Position numbers and translations under genes: made by a program. From assembly GCA_050304615.1 (NCBI GenBank), contig JBNLDW010000012.1, forward strand, positions 62,001 through 126,000: DNA of 64,000 nucleotides, read 5' to 3'. This document shows positions 34,214 to 42,322 of this stretch, piece after piece (within the stretch, counting starts at the first letter, position 1; every line of letters begins with the position of its first letter). This DNA is from CBFDBF01 sp050304615 (GTDB lineage Bacteria; Pseudomonadota; Gammaproteobacteria; Chromatiales; Chromatiaceae). The notes under the pieces were generated by a model. That model did not search any database. It was given only the letters and a program-made list of their open reading frames with translations, and was not told the origin of the DNA.

Positions 34214-35431
34214 TTGAATTTAGCCTCTACACAGCAGGCCCGAGTCCTTTCAGGGATGCGTCCTACCGGCCGCCTCCATCTGGGCCACTACCATGGTGTA
34301 TTGAAAAACTGGGTAGAGCTACAGCACCAGTACGAGTGCTTTTTCTTTGTTGCCGACTGGCATGCCCTTACCACCCACTATGATGACCCATCCATCATCC
34401 AGGATAGCGTCTGGGAGATGGTGATCGATTGGCTGGCCGCAGGGGTAAACCATGGTGAGGCCAAGCTGTTTATACAGTCTCTGGTACCAGAACATGCGGA
34501 GCTGATGCTACTACTCTCTATGGTCACACCACTGGGATGGCTGGAGCGGGTGCCAAGCTACAAAGACCAGCAGGAGAGGCTAAAAGAGAGGGATCTAGCA
34601 ACCTATGGATTCCTCGGATATCCACTGCTGCAAGCGGCAGATATTTTGATCTACAAGGCCGGGTTGGTGCCGGTCGGTGAGGATCAGGTTGCCCATGTAG
34701 AGTTGACCAGAGAGGTGGCCCGCCGTTTTAACCACATCTATGGGCGCGAGGCCGGTTTTGAGGAGTTGGCGGAGCAGGCGGCAAAGAAAATGGGGAAGAA
34801 AAACGCCAAGCTGTACCATAGATATCGGCAGGCCTACCAGGAGCAAGGTGATCAAGAAGCACTGGCGGCGGCCCGCGCCATGCTTGATGCGCAGCAGAAC
34901 ATCACAGTTGGTGATAAGGAGCGGTTGTTTGGATACCTAGAGGGTGGTGGTCGTGTCATCTTGCCAGAGCCACAACCGTTATTGACCAAGGCCTCCAAGA
35001 TGCCTGGGCTGGATGGGCAGAAGATGTCCAAATCATATGGCAATACCATCGCCCTGAGGGATGAACCGGAGGTGGTGGAGAACGCCCTGCGTACCATGCC
35101 TACTGATACCAACCGGGTGCGGAGGAATGATCCGGGTGATCCGGAGAGATGTCCGGTCTGGGAGCTACACAAGATCTATTCAGATGACGAGGTGAGATCC
35201 TGGGTGCAGGAGGGGTGTCGTAGTGCCGGGATTGGCTGTGTCGAGTGCAAGCAACCGGTTATCGATGCCGTGTTGATGGAGCTGAAACCAATCCAGGAGC
35301 GTGCCAGGGAATTTGAGGAGCAGCCGGATTTGGTGCGTAATATCATAGCCGAAGGGTGTGAAGAGGCAAGAGATGTAGCGCAGGACACCATAGATGAGGT
35401 GCGCCAGGCGATGTCGCTAAACTATCGTTGA
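34214..35431 (+). CDS. trpS: Tryptophanyl-tRNA synthetase (long form)
   Basis: Charges tRNA-Trp. Class I signatures: SGMRPTGRLHLGHYHG near residue 13 and KMSKSYGN near 270. At 405 aa it is longer than the usual 330-340 aa; the extra sequence is a Lys/Glu/Ala-rich insertion at about 185-245, as in a subset of gammaproteobacterial enzymes. The TTG start at 34214 follows GAGGAAAA. One base separates it from scpA. Confidence 0.95.
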   Translation: MNLASTQQARVLSGMRPTGRLHLGHYHGVLKNWVELQHQYECFFFVADWHALTTHYDDPSIIQDSVWEMVIDWLAAGVNHGEAKLFIQSLVPEHAELMLLLSMVTPLGWLERVPSYKDQQERLKERDLATYGFLGYPLLQAADILIYKAGLVPVGEDQVAHVELTREVARRFNHIYGREAGFEELAEQAAKKMGKKNAKLYHRYRQAYQEQGDQEALAAARAMLDAQQNITVGDKERLFGYLEGGGRVILPEPQPLLTKASKMPGLDGQKMSKSYGNTIALRDEPEVVENALRTMPTDTNRVRRNDPGDPERCPVWELHKIYSDDEVRSWVQEGCRSAGIGCVECKQPVIDAVLMELKPIQERAREFEEQPDLVRNIIAEGCEEARDVAQDTIDEVRQAMSLNYR

Positions 35432-35432
35432 T

Positions 35433-36257
35433 ATGAATAATCCAGACAACAGACTGTCAGATGTACCCCATCCTGAGCAGGAGGAGATGCCGTTTGCCGT
35501 GGTACATGGGCAGGCATGGTCCACACTACCGAAGGATCTCTATATCCCGCCCGATGCCCTGGAGGTATTTCTAGATGCATTTGAGGGACCGTTGGATCTA
35601 TTGCTCTATCTGATCAAGCGGCAAAATCTGGATATCCTGGATATACCTCTTGCCCAGATCACCTCTCAATACATGGAGTATGTGGAGTTGATGAAGGAGC
35701 TACGCCTAGAGCTGGCGGCAGAGTATCTGGTAATGGCGGCGATGCTGGCGGAGATCAAATCCAGAATGCTGCTACCCCGGCATACCGAGACAGAGGATGA
35801 TGAAAACGATCCCAGGGCAGAACTGATTCGGCGGTTGCAAGAGTATGAGCGGTATAAGCAGGCGGCGGTTGATCTGGATGCACTACCCCGTATGGAGCGC
35901 GATCTGCTCCCGACTAATGTGGATGTTCCGGAGAAGATAGTAGAGCTGCGGCATCCAGATGTGGATCTACGTGAGTTGCTGCTCGCTATGCAGGAGGTGA
36001 TGCGGCGGGCGGAGCTGTTTACCCGCCACCACATACAGATGGAGCCGCTCTCCATGCGCGAACGTATGTCGATAATACTTGATCGCGTTCGTAGCGACTC
36101 TTTTATTCAGTTTCATGAGCTTTTTACCCTGGAGGAGGGGAGGATGGGAGTAGTAGTTACCTTTCTGGCGATGTTGGAGTTGCTGAAAGATAAACTTATT
36201 GAGATAGTCCAGGCAGAATCATTTGGGCCGATACACATAAAGGCGGTTGAATCCTGA
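35433..36257 (+). CDS. scpA: Segregation and condensation protein A
   Basis: 274-aa kleisin of the SMC-ScpAB condensin, bridging SMC heads for chromosome segregation. The N-terminal block FEGPLDLLLYLIKRQNLDILDIPLAQIT is diagnostic (here split for length), and the C-terminal winged helix includes VVTFLAMLELLKDKLIEIVQ. It has an N-terminal extension of about 45 residues. The stop overlaps the scpB start by one base (TGATG). Confidence 0.95.
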   Translation: MNNPDNRLSDVPHPEQEEMPFAVVHGQAWSTLPKDLYIPPDALEVFLDAFEGPLDLLLYLIKRQNLDILDIPLAQITSQYMEYVELMKELRLELAAEYLVMAAMLAEIKSRMLLPRHTETEDDENDPRAELIRRLQEYERYKQAAVDLDALPRMERDLLPTNVDVPEKIVELRHPDVDLRELLLAMQEVMRRAELFTRHHIQMEPLSMRERMSIILDRVRSDSFIQFHELFTLEEGRMGVVVTFLAMLELLKDKLIEIVQAESFGPIHIKAVES

Positions 36258-37039
36258 TGTCATCACACGAGAAGCTAAAACATATCATCGAAGCGGCCCT
36301 CCTGGCTGCGGGCAAACCGTTGAGCTTGGATGATCTGCTAAACCTATTTCTGCATGATGAACGGCCAGATCGTAAGGTGCTGCGGGGTGCAATTGAAGAG
36401 CTACAACAAGAGTATGCGGATAGGTCTATTCAACTTGTAGAGGTGGGCAGCGGATTTAGGATTAATGTGCGTACAGAGTTTGTCCCCTGGATCTCCCGGT
36501 TATGGGATGAGCGACCACCCAGATATTCTCGGGCACTGCTAGAGACATTGGCACTGATTGCATATCGGCAACCAATTACCCGGGGAGAGATCGAGGATGT
36601 ACGCGGGGTCAGCGTCAGCAGCGGTATCATCAAGACCTTGATGGAGCGGGACTGGATCAGGGTAGTTGGGCATCGTGATGTGCCGGGCAAACCCTCCCTG
36701 CTTGCCACTACAAAAGGCTTTCTCGACTACTTTGGGATGAAGGGGTTGGGCGAGTTACCAACTCTGGCAGAGATAAAAGATCTTGACTCCTTATATGGCG
36801 AGCTTGATCTGGAGGTTGCTGCAAATACAGATGTCGATGCAGATGCAGCAAATGAGACAGACAGCGCCAATGATATAGAGACGGTAGATGAGCCCACGGA
36901 AGAGGGGGATGCTGATACATCAGACGATATCAAGACGCTTGCTGAAGCAGTCGCGGAAGAGGATGCATCCGACGAAACTACCGCAGATGAGGCGCAGACA
37001 GAAGAGCTATCAGATCACAGCGAACAGCATGGCGGATGA
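36257..37039 (+). CDS. scpB: Segregation and condensation protein B
   Basis: 260 aa. Two winged-helix domains occupy residues 1-180 (IIEAALLAAGKPLS, ALLETLALIAYRQPITRGEIEDVRGV, YFGMKGLGELP). The remaining 75-80 residues are a highly acidic Asp/Glu/Ala/Thr tail, longer than in most ScpB proteins, probably disordered. The rluB start lies 11 bp before its stop. Confidence 0.94.
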   Translation: MSSHEKLKHIIEAALLAAGKPLSLDDLLNLFLHDERPDRKVLRGAIEELQQEYADRSIQLVEVGSGFRINVRTEFVPWISRLWDERPPRYSRALLETLALIAYRQPITRGEIEDVRGVSVSSGIIKTLMERDWIRVVGHRDVPGKPSLLATTKGFLDYFGMKGLGELPTLAEIKDLDSLYGELDLEVAANTDVDADAANETDSANDIETVDEPTEEGDADTSDDIKTLAEAVAEEDASDETTADEAQTEELSDHSEQHGG

Positions 37040-37907
37040 TGTCCCTATGCCTCACGGTGAGCGGTTACAAAAGCTGTTGGCCAACGCCGGACTGGGTTCA
37101 CGCCGGGAGATAGAGCGCTGGATAGAGGCCGGACGGGTACGCCTCAATGGGGAGATTGCCAAGCTGGGTGACAGGGCCAATCCAGAAGATAAGATCCATA
37201 TAGACAAACGTCTTATACATGTCCCCGGTATTGGTTCGGTGGAGCGTAAGGTAATCCTCTATAACAAGCCGGAGGGAGAGCTGGTTACCCGCTCCGACCC
37301 GGAAGGTCGTCCTACCGTCTTTCAGCAGTTACCCAAGCTCAAGAGTGGTCGCTGGATCGCTGTTGGCAGACTGGATATCAACAGTAGTGGCCTGCTGTTA
37401 TTTACCACCGACGGTGAACTGGCCAACCGGCTGATGCACCCCTCCCGCGCCATCGAACGAGAGTACGCCGTGCGGGTTCTGGGCGAGGTCACCAATGATC
37501 ATCTGCAACAATTGGTAACAGGCGTTGAACTGGAAGATGGTCGTGCCAGGTTTGAAGATATTGTCGAATCAGGAGGAGAGGGCGCCAATCGATGGTTTCA
37601 CGTAGTGATTATGGAGGGGCGTAACCGCGAGATTCGGCGTATGTGGGATGCGGTTGGGGCCAAGGTCAATCGGCTTAAACGGGTACGATTTGGCCCGATC
37701 ATGCTGGACAAGCGTTTGTTGGTTGGGCGCACGCGGGAGTTGGAGCCTAAAGAACTAACTCAACTGTTGGAGCTGGCCGGCCTGGAGGAAGAGAAAAAGG
37801 CAAAAAAAGGTACCGCCAGACATGCTCCCAGCAGACGTACCGCCGGTTCCAAACAACAGCGCAAAACAACTCCCAGTAGTGGCGGTAGAAACAGACGCCC
37901 AAGATGA
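37029..37907 (+). CDS. rluB: 23S rRNA pseudouridine synthase (RluB type)
   Basis: 292 aa from ATG 37029; upstream in-frame codons run inside scpB and are not credible. An S4 RNA-binding domain (GERLQKLLANAGLGSRREIERWI) is followed by the RsuA-family catalytic domain with GRLDINSSGLLLFT, where the Asp is catalytic. The C-terminus is a Lys/Arg-rich tail of about 45 residues. RluB makes pseudouridine 2605 in 23S rRNA. Overlaps the following gene by 4 bp. Confidence 0.93.
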   Translation: MADDVPMPHGERLQKLLANAGLGSRREIERWIEAGRVRLNGEIAKLGDRANPEDKIHIDKRLIHVPGIGSVERKVILYNKPEGELVTRSDPEGRPTVFQQLPKLKSGRWIAVGRLDINSSGLLLFTTDGELANRLMHPSRAIEREYAVRVLGEVTNDHLQQLVTGVELEDGRARFEDIVESGGEGANRWFHVVIMEGRNREIRRMWDAVGAKVNRLKRVRFGPIMLDKRLLVGRTRELEPKELTQLLELAGLEEEKKAKKGTARHAPSRRTAGSKQQRKTTPSSGGRNRRPR

Positions 37908-38566
37908 GCTTTACCCCCAGTAATAAGGAGCTGTGTGCAGTATTCGATTTACTGTTGGATAGATATGGGCGACAAGGGTGGTGGCCTGGAGAGAACCCAT
38001 TTGAGGTGATGATTGGCGCGATCCTGACCCAGAACACTGCCTGGGCCAATGTGGAGCGGGCCATCCACAACCTACAACAAGCCGAGGTACTATCCCTGCA
38101 AGGGTTGCTGGAGCTGCCACTAGAGCGGCTGGCGGAGTTGATCAGACCATCCGGCTATTTCAATATAAAGGCTAAGCGGCTTCAGAATTTCTGCCAGTTT
38201 TTACAGGCGAGTGGGGGCGAGCCAGCCCTGCGGGAGGTAGATACAGGATCTCTACGTGAGGCACTGCTGGCGGTGAATGGGGTGGGGCCAGAGACAGCGG
38301 ATGATATCCTGCTCTACGCCTTCGAGCGTCCAGTGTTTGTGATCGATACCTACACCCGGAGAATATTTACCCGCCTCGGTATGGCCGATGGCACCGAGGA
38401 GTATGAGCTGCTACGCCAAGGATTTGAGACAGCCCTGGGCCCAGATACCTTGCTATTTAACGAATACCATGGACTGATAGTGCGTCATGCCAAGGAGGCC
38501 TGCGGCAAGAGACCGCGCTGTAGCGGATGCTGCCTCGAAAGGCTATGTATTAAACATGGTATATAG
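37904..38566 (+). CDS. HhH-GPD DNA glycosylase, Nth/MagIII-related
   Basis: 220 aa with a helix-hairpin-helix NGVGPETADDIL, catalytic Asp in FVIDTYTRRI, and a C-terminal [4Fe-4S] cysteine set C-x5-C-x2-C-x5-C. Where Nth has Lys for beta-lyase activity (GVGRKTA), this protein has Glu (GVGPETA), the MagIII-like pattern of a monofunctional glycosylase removing alkylated purines. The substrate assignment is inference. It overlaps rluB by 4 bp. Confidence 0.87.
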   Translation: MSFTPSNKELCAVFDLLLDRYGRQGWWPGENPFEVMIGAILTQNTAWANVERAIHNLQQAEVLSLQGLLELPLERLAELIRPSGYFNIKAKRLQNFCQFLQASGGEPALREVDTGSLREALLAVNGVGPETADDILLYAFERPVFVIDTYTRRIFTRLGMADGTEEYELLRQGFETALGPDTLLFNEYHGLIVRHAKEACGKRPRCSGCCLERLCIKHGI

Positions 38567-38691
38567 CGTAATTAATAAATATATACAGTAAGATACAAGA
38601 TTTACTTAATAAATAACATTAATTACGTAGCCACACTGGAACTATAAATGGGTGGAAGAATAACGAAGCAAATTCCGCTAAAATTAGGCTT

Positions 38692-39015
38692 ATGAGTGAA
38701 CACGAAGAAGATAGAGAGATTGATGGCAGCCTGGCTGTCCAGGAGGAGAAGCCGCAACTCAAGCGCCCGCCGATGTATCGGGTCATCCTGCTGAACGATG
38801 ATTACACTCCGATGGATTTTGTGGTGGAGGTACTGGAGACCTTTTTTCAGATGGACAGCGCCAAGGCGAGCCAGATCATGCTGCATGTCCATACCCGCGG
38901 TATGGGAGTATGTGGGGTATATACTAGGGATATCGCAGAGACCAAGGTTGCACTGGTAAACGATCATGCGCGTAGCAATGAGCATCCTTTGCTCTGTGCT
39001 ATGGAAGAGGCCTAG
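38692..39015 (+). CDS. clpS: ClpS adaptor for ClpAP
   Basis: 107-aa N-end-rule adaptor delivering substrates with destabilising N-terminal residues to ClpA. Conserved core: YRVILLNDDYTPMDFVVEVL and MLHVHTRGMGVCGVYTRDIAETK, including the Asn-Asp and His residues of the binding pocket. It starts 13 bp before clpA, the universal arrangement, and aat (which makes N-end-rule tags) lies 6 kb away. Confidence 0.97.
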   Translation: MSEHEEDREIDGSLAVQEEKPQLKRPPMYRVILLNDDYTPMDFVVEVLETFFQMDSAKASQIMLHVHTRGMGVCGVYTRDIAETKVALVNDHARSNEHPLLCAMEEA

Positions 39016-39028
39016 CAGGGTATAACTG

Positions 39029-41290
39029 ATGTCAATCTTAAGCAGAGAACTCGAATATACTCTGAGCCAGGCCTTTGAGCAGGCGCGGCAACGGCGGCAT
39101 GAGTTTATTACCGTTGAGTTTATGCTGTTGGCGCTGCTGGATAATCCAGCTGCACTTGATGTATTGCGCGGCTGCGGTGTTGATACCCTGTCATTGCGCA
39201 ATGATCTCGATGAGTTTGTCGAAGAGAATACCCCGCTCATACCGAAGGAAGAGGAGCGCGACATTCAGCCCACCATGGGCTTCCAGCGGGTGCTGCAGCG
39301 GGCGGTGTTTCATGTACAGTCTTCTGGGCGCGAAGAGGTGACTGGCGCCAATATGCTAGTTGCCATACTCGGTGAGCAGGATTCCCAGGCAGCCTTTCTG
39401 CTGAATCGTCAAGGGGTAACACGCCTGGATCTGGTTAACTATATCTCCCATGGGGTCTCCAGGATAGAGGATGAGCCACTAATATCTGCTTCTGAGGGTG
39501 AGGAGCAACAGGCGGACAGCGCTGCCTCAGCTAACAGCCCCTTGGAGAGTTATGCCACAAACCTCAATGAGCAGGCACGTCTGGGGAAAATCGACCCGTT
39601 GATTGGGCGCGACAAAGAGATTGAGCGTACCGCACAGATCCTTTGTAGGCGCAGTAAGAACAATCCTCTGCTGGTGGGTGATGCCGGCGTGGGCAAAACC
39701 GCCATTGCTGAAGGGTTAGCTCGAATGGTGGTGGAAGAAGAGGTGCCTGAGGTGCTCTCAGACTGCACCATCTATGCCCTTGATCTAGGCAGCCTTCTAG
39801 CGGGGACCAAATATAGAGGCGATTTTGAAAAGCGGTTGAAGGCGGTGTTGGCACAACTGCGACAGGAGAAGAAGGCCATCCTCTTTATCGATGAGATCCA
39901 TACCATTATCGGGGCAGGGGCAACTTCTGGCGGCGTCATGGATGCCTCTAATCTGATCAAGCCGATACTGACCACTGGTGAGCTGCGCTGTATCGGTTCG
40001 ACCACTTACAATGAATTCCGTGAGATCTTTGAGAAGGATCGGGCCCTGGCTCGTCGTTTCCAGAAGATTGATATCAAAGAGCCTACTGTGAGTGAGACGG
40101 TGGATATACTCAGGGGTCTAAAGAGTCGCTTTGAGGAGCATCATCAAGTGAAGTACTCTGATGCCGCACTACAAGCGGCCGCTGAACTGTCGGCGCGTTA
40201 TATCAATGACCGCCAATTACCGGACAAGGCTATCGATGTGATAGATGAGGCGGGCGCCAATGTACAGCTGCAGCCGACAAATCAACGCAATCCAACCATT
40301 GATGTATCAGTAGTAGAGGAGATCGTGGCCAAGATGGCACAGATACCGCCACAGAGCGCCTCACTCTCGGATATTGAGCAGCTTCGTTCCCTTGATCGTG
40401 ACCTGAAGATGGTGGTGTTTGGACAGGATGACGCCATTGATACCATCACTTCAGCCATGCGCATAAGTCGTACTGGCCTGGGTAGTGAACAGAGGCCAAC
40501 TGGCTCCATGTTGTTTGCAGGGTCGACCGGTGTTGGCAAGACCGAGGTGGCCAGACAACTATCCAGGATCATGGGTATGAAGTTGATCCGCTTCGATATG
40601 TCGGAGTATATGGAGCACCACACCGTCTCCCGCCTGATCGGCGCCCCCCCAGGGTATGTGGGCTATGATCAGGGTGGTTTACTGACTGAAGAGGTGAATA
40701 AACATCCATACTGCGTACTGCTGCTGGATGAGATCGAGAAGGCGCACCCGGATGTGTTTAATCTCCTACTACAGGTTATGGACCACGGCACACTGACAGA
40801 CAACAACGGGCGCAAGGCTGATTTCCGCAGCGTAGTACTCATTATGACAACCAATGCCGGGGCGACAGAGATGAGTCGTGCCTCTATTGGGTTTACCCCC
40901 CAGAACCACTCCGGTGACAACATGCAGGCGATCAAGCGGATATTCACGCCGGAGTTTCGTAACCGCCTGGACGCGATTGTGCAGTTCAATTCGCTCTCCC
41001 CAGAGGTGATTACCCGCGTGGTCGATAAGTTCCTGTTTGAGCTAGAGGGTCAGCTAGAGCAGAAGGGGGTCTTTCTTGAGGTGGAGCAGGAGGCCAAGGA
41101 GTGGCTGGCAAAACATGGCTATGACGACACCATGGGTGCCCGGCCAATGGCCCGCCTGATTCGGGATAAGATCAGCAAACCTCTGGCCGAAGAGCTGCTG
41201 TTTGGGGAACTGGCAGGTGGCGGAGTAGTAAGGATAGGGATAACGGACGGTGAGTTGACCTTTGATTTGGAAGGCCAGCTGGTACACTGA
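39029..41290 (+). CDS. clpA: ATP-dependent Clp protease ATPase subunit ClpA
   Basis: 753-aa AAA+ unfoldase. N-domain (1-145) for ClpS binding, D1 with GDAGVGKTAIAEGLA, D2 with GSTGVGKTEVARQL and the C-terminal sensor-2 region GARPMARLI. Length and order match E. coli ClpA (758 aa). The IGF-type loop for ClpP contact is expected between D2 motifs (ASIGFTPQN). Converges on infA with 14 bp between. Confidence 0.97.
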   Translation: MSILSRELEYTLSQAFEQARQRRHEFITVEFMLLALLDNPAALDVLRGCGVDTLSLRNDLDEFVEENTPLIPKEEERDIQPTMGFQRVLQRAVFHVQSSGREEVTGANMLVAILGEQDSQAAFLLNRQGVTRLDLVNYISHGVSRIEDEPLISASEGEEQQADSAASANSPLESYATNLNEQARLGKIDPLIGRDKEIERTAQILCRRSKNNPLLVGDAGVGKTAIAEGLARMVVEEEVPEVLSDCTIYALDLGSLLAGTKYRGDFEKRLKAVLAQLRQEKKAILFIDEIHTIIGAGATSGGVMDASNLIKPILTTGELRCIGSTTYNEFREIFEKDRALARRFQKIDIKEPTVSETVDILRGLKSRFEEHHQVKYSDAALQAAAELSARYINDRQLPDKAIDVIDEAGANVQLQPTNQRNPTIDVSVVEEIVAKMAQIPPQSASLSDIEQLRSLDRDLKMVVFGQDDAIDTITSAMRISRTGLGSEQRPTGSMLFAGSTGVGKTEVARQLSRIMGMKLIRFDMSEYMEHHTVSRLIGAPPGYVGYDQGGLLTEEVNKHPYCVLLLDEIEKAHPDVFNLLLQVMDHGTLTDNNGRKADFRSVVLIMTTNAGATEMSRASIGFTPQNHSGDNMQAIKRIFTPEFRNRLDAIVQFNSLSPEVITRVVDKFLFELEGQLEQKGVFLEVEQEAKEWLAKHGYDDTMGARPMARLIRDKISKPLAEELLFGELAGGGVVRIGITDGELTFDLEGQLVH

Positions 41291-41304
41291 AATTCTAGCT
41301 GGTA

Positions 41305-41523
41305 TTAGCGTGCCCGGTAGGTAATACGTCCCTTGCTTAGGTCATATGGGGTCAACTGCACAGTCACCGTATCACCAGTGAGTATCCTGATGTAATACTT
41401 GCGCATCTTGCCCGAGATATGGGCAGTTACTATATGCCCATTTTCCAGCTCAACCCGGAACATGGTGTTGGGAAGGGTCTCAATCACAGTCCCCTCCATC
41501 TCGATAAAATCTTCTTTTGCCAT
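41305..41523 (-). CDS. infA: Translation initiation factor IF-1
   Basis: 72-aa OB-fold factor binding the 30S A site. MAKEDFIEMEGTVIETLPN starts at 41523; longer in-frame versions to 41598 lack support. The rest (MFRVELENGHIVTAHISGKM, RILTGDTVTVQLTPYDLSKG) is near-identical to other gammaproteobacterial IF-1 proteins. It neighbours clpA as in E. coli. Confidence 0.98.
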   Translation of the reverse strand: MAKEDFIEMEGTVIETLPNTMFRVELENGHIVTAHISGKMRKYYIRILTGDTVTVQLTPYDLSKGRITYRAR

Positions 41524-41641
41524 TCGGTTACCTTCAAAGCCATTGTTACTGATTTGCGGGCGGATTATAGCACAAACGGCTGGGACAGGCAGTGACATTT
41601 TGGGCCGTTACGGGGATGGTATTCAGGTCTGTTTAAGGATT

Positions 41642-41657
41642 GGTACTGTATAGTACC
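41642..41657. promoter_or_regulatory. Palindrome GGTACT-N4-AGTACC before the cytochrome operon
   Basis: Perfect inverted repeat, 86 bp upstream of the cytochrome b gene. It shares 13 of 14 core bases with the palindrome at 19078-19093 before xseB. A candidate operator for an unidentified regulator. Confidence 0.42.
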
Positions 41658-41676
41658 CTACAAACCTAAATGAAGG

Positions 41677-41711
41677 TCAGGCATATCTGCTCCAGCAGCA
41701 GACATGCCTGA
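41677..41711 (+). promoter_or_regulatory. Two-part stem-loop in the cytochrome operon leader
   Basis: TCAGGCAT pairs with ATGCCTGA and, inside it after one mismatch, TCTGCT pairs with AGCAGA around a 5-base loop: 14 bp in all. It ends 31 bp before the GTG start at 41743. No T-run follows, so a terminator is unlikely; an RNA control element or operator is possible. Confidence 0.45.
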
Positions 41712-41742
41712 ATATGGATGATACTGCGCCCAGAGAGTAGCC

Positions 41743-42321
41743 GTGGAACGATCACTGATTCGTAAAGAGGTATTTCCTTTTCTGCTGATATTTGGCTCGC
41801 TGATTATGGCGACCATCATCGCAGATGCGCTGCTGCACCTGTTCGGGCAGGTCTGGATCGGGCGTTGGCTTGGTATTCCAGGGGTCCTGCTTATACTACT
41901 GTCGTTTCTATACTCGATGCGCAAGCGCAAGATGATCAGTTTTGGCAAGCCCAAGATCCTGCTATTTCTGCATGAAACCCTTGCCTGGATTGGTGCCCTG
42001 ATGATTCTGGTGCATGCCGGTGTGCACTTTTATGCCATCCTGCCGTGGCTTGCATTGGTCGCTATGCTGGTTAACGTCATAAGCGGACTGACCGGTAAGT
42101 ATCTGTTGGATCGCTCCCGCCGCTTTATGGCTGAAAAGATGGGCTTTTATACGCAACAGGGGTTGTCTGATAAGGAGATCGAAAAGAGGATTTTCTGGGA
42201 TGCCACCACCTTTGATCTGATGAAGAAATGGCGTGTGGTGCACCTCCCGATCACTCTGGCCTTTGCCGTGCTGGGCATCACCCACATACTGAGCATCCTC
42301 TTTTTCTGGCAGTGGAGATAA
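41743..42321 (+). CDS. Predicted diheme membrane cytochrome b
   Basis: 192 aa, GTG start, about five transmembrane segments (11-33, 42-58, 74-94, 98-118, 165-188). Two helices each carry a His pair with exactly 13 residues between: His77/His91 and His167/His181. This is the spacing used by bc1-type and related cytochromes to hold two stacked hemes b across the membrane, with H77/H167 or H181 and H91/H181 or H167 as axial pairs. The next gene, a decaheme cytochrome c, starts 1 bp after the stop, so this protein probably passes electrons between the quinone pool and the periplasm. I do not recognise a named family. Confidence 0.72.
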   Translation: MERSLIRKEVFPFLLIFGSLIMATIIADALLHLFGQVWIGRWLGIPGVLLILLSFLYSMRKRKMISFGKPKILLFLHETLAWIGALMILVHAGVHFYAILPWLALVAMLVNVISGLTGKYLLDRSRRFMAEKMGFYTQQGLSDKEIEKRIFWDATTFDLMKKWRVVHLPITLAFAVLGITHILSILFFWQWR

Positions 42322-42322
42322 G

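Noticed and set aside
41642..41657. LexA box
   Set aside because: ACTGTATAGT resembles the start of a LexA site, but the CTGT-N8-ACAG spacing is absent.
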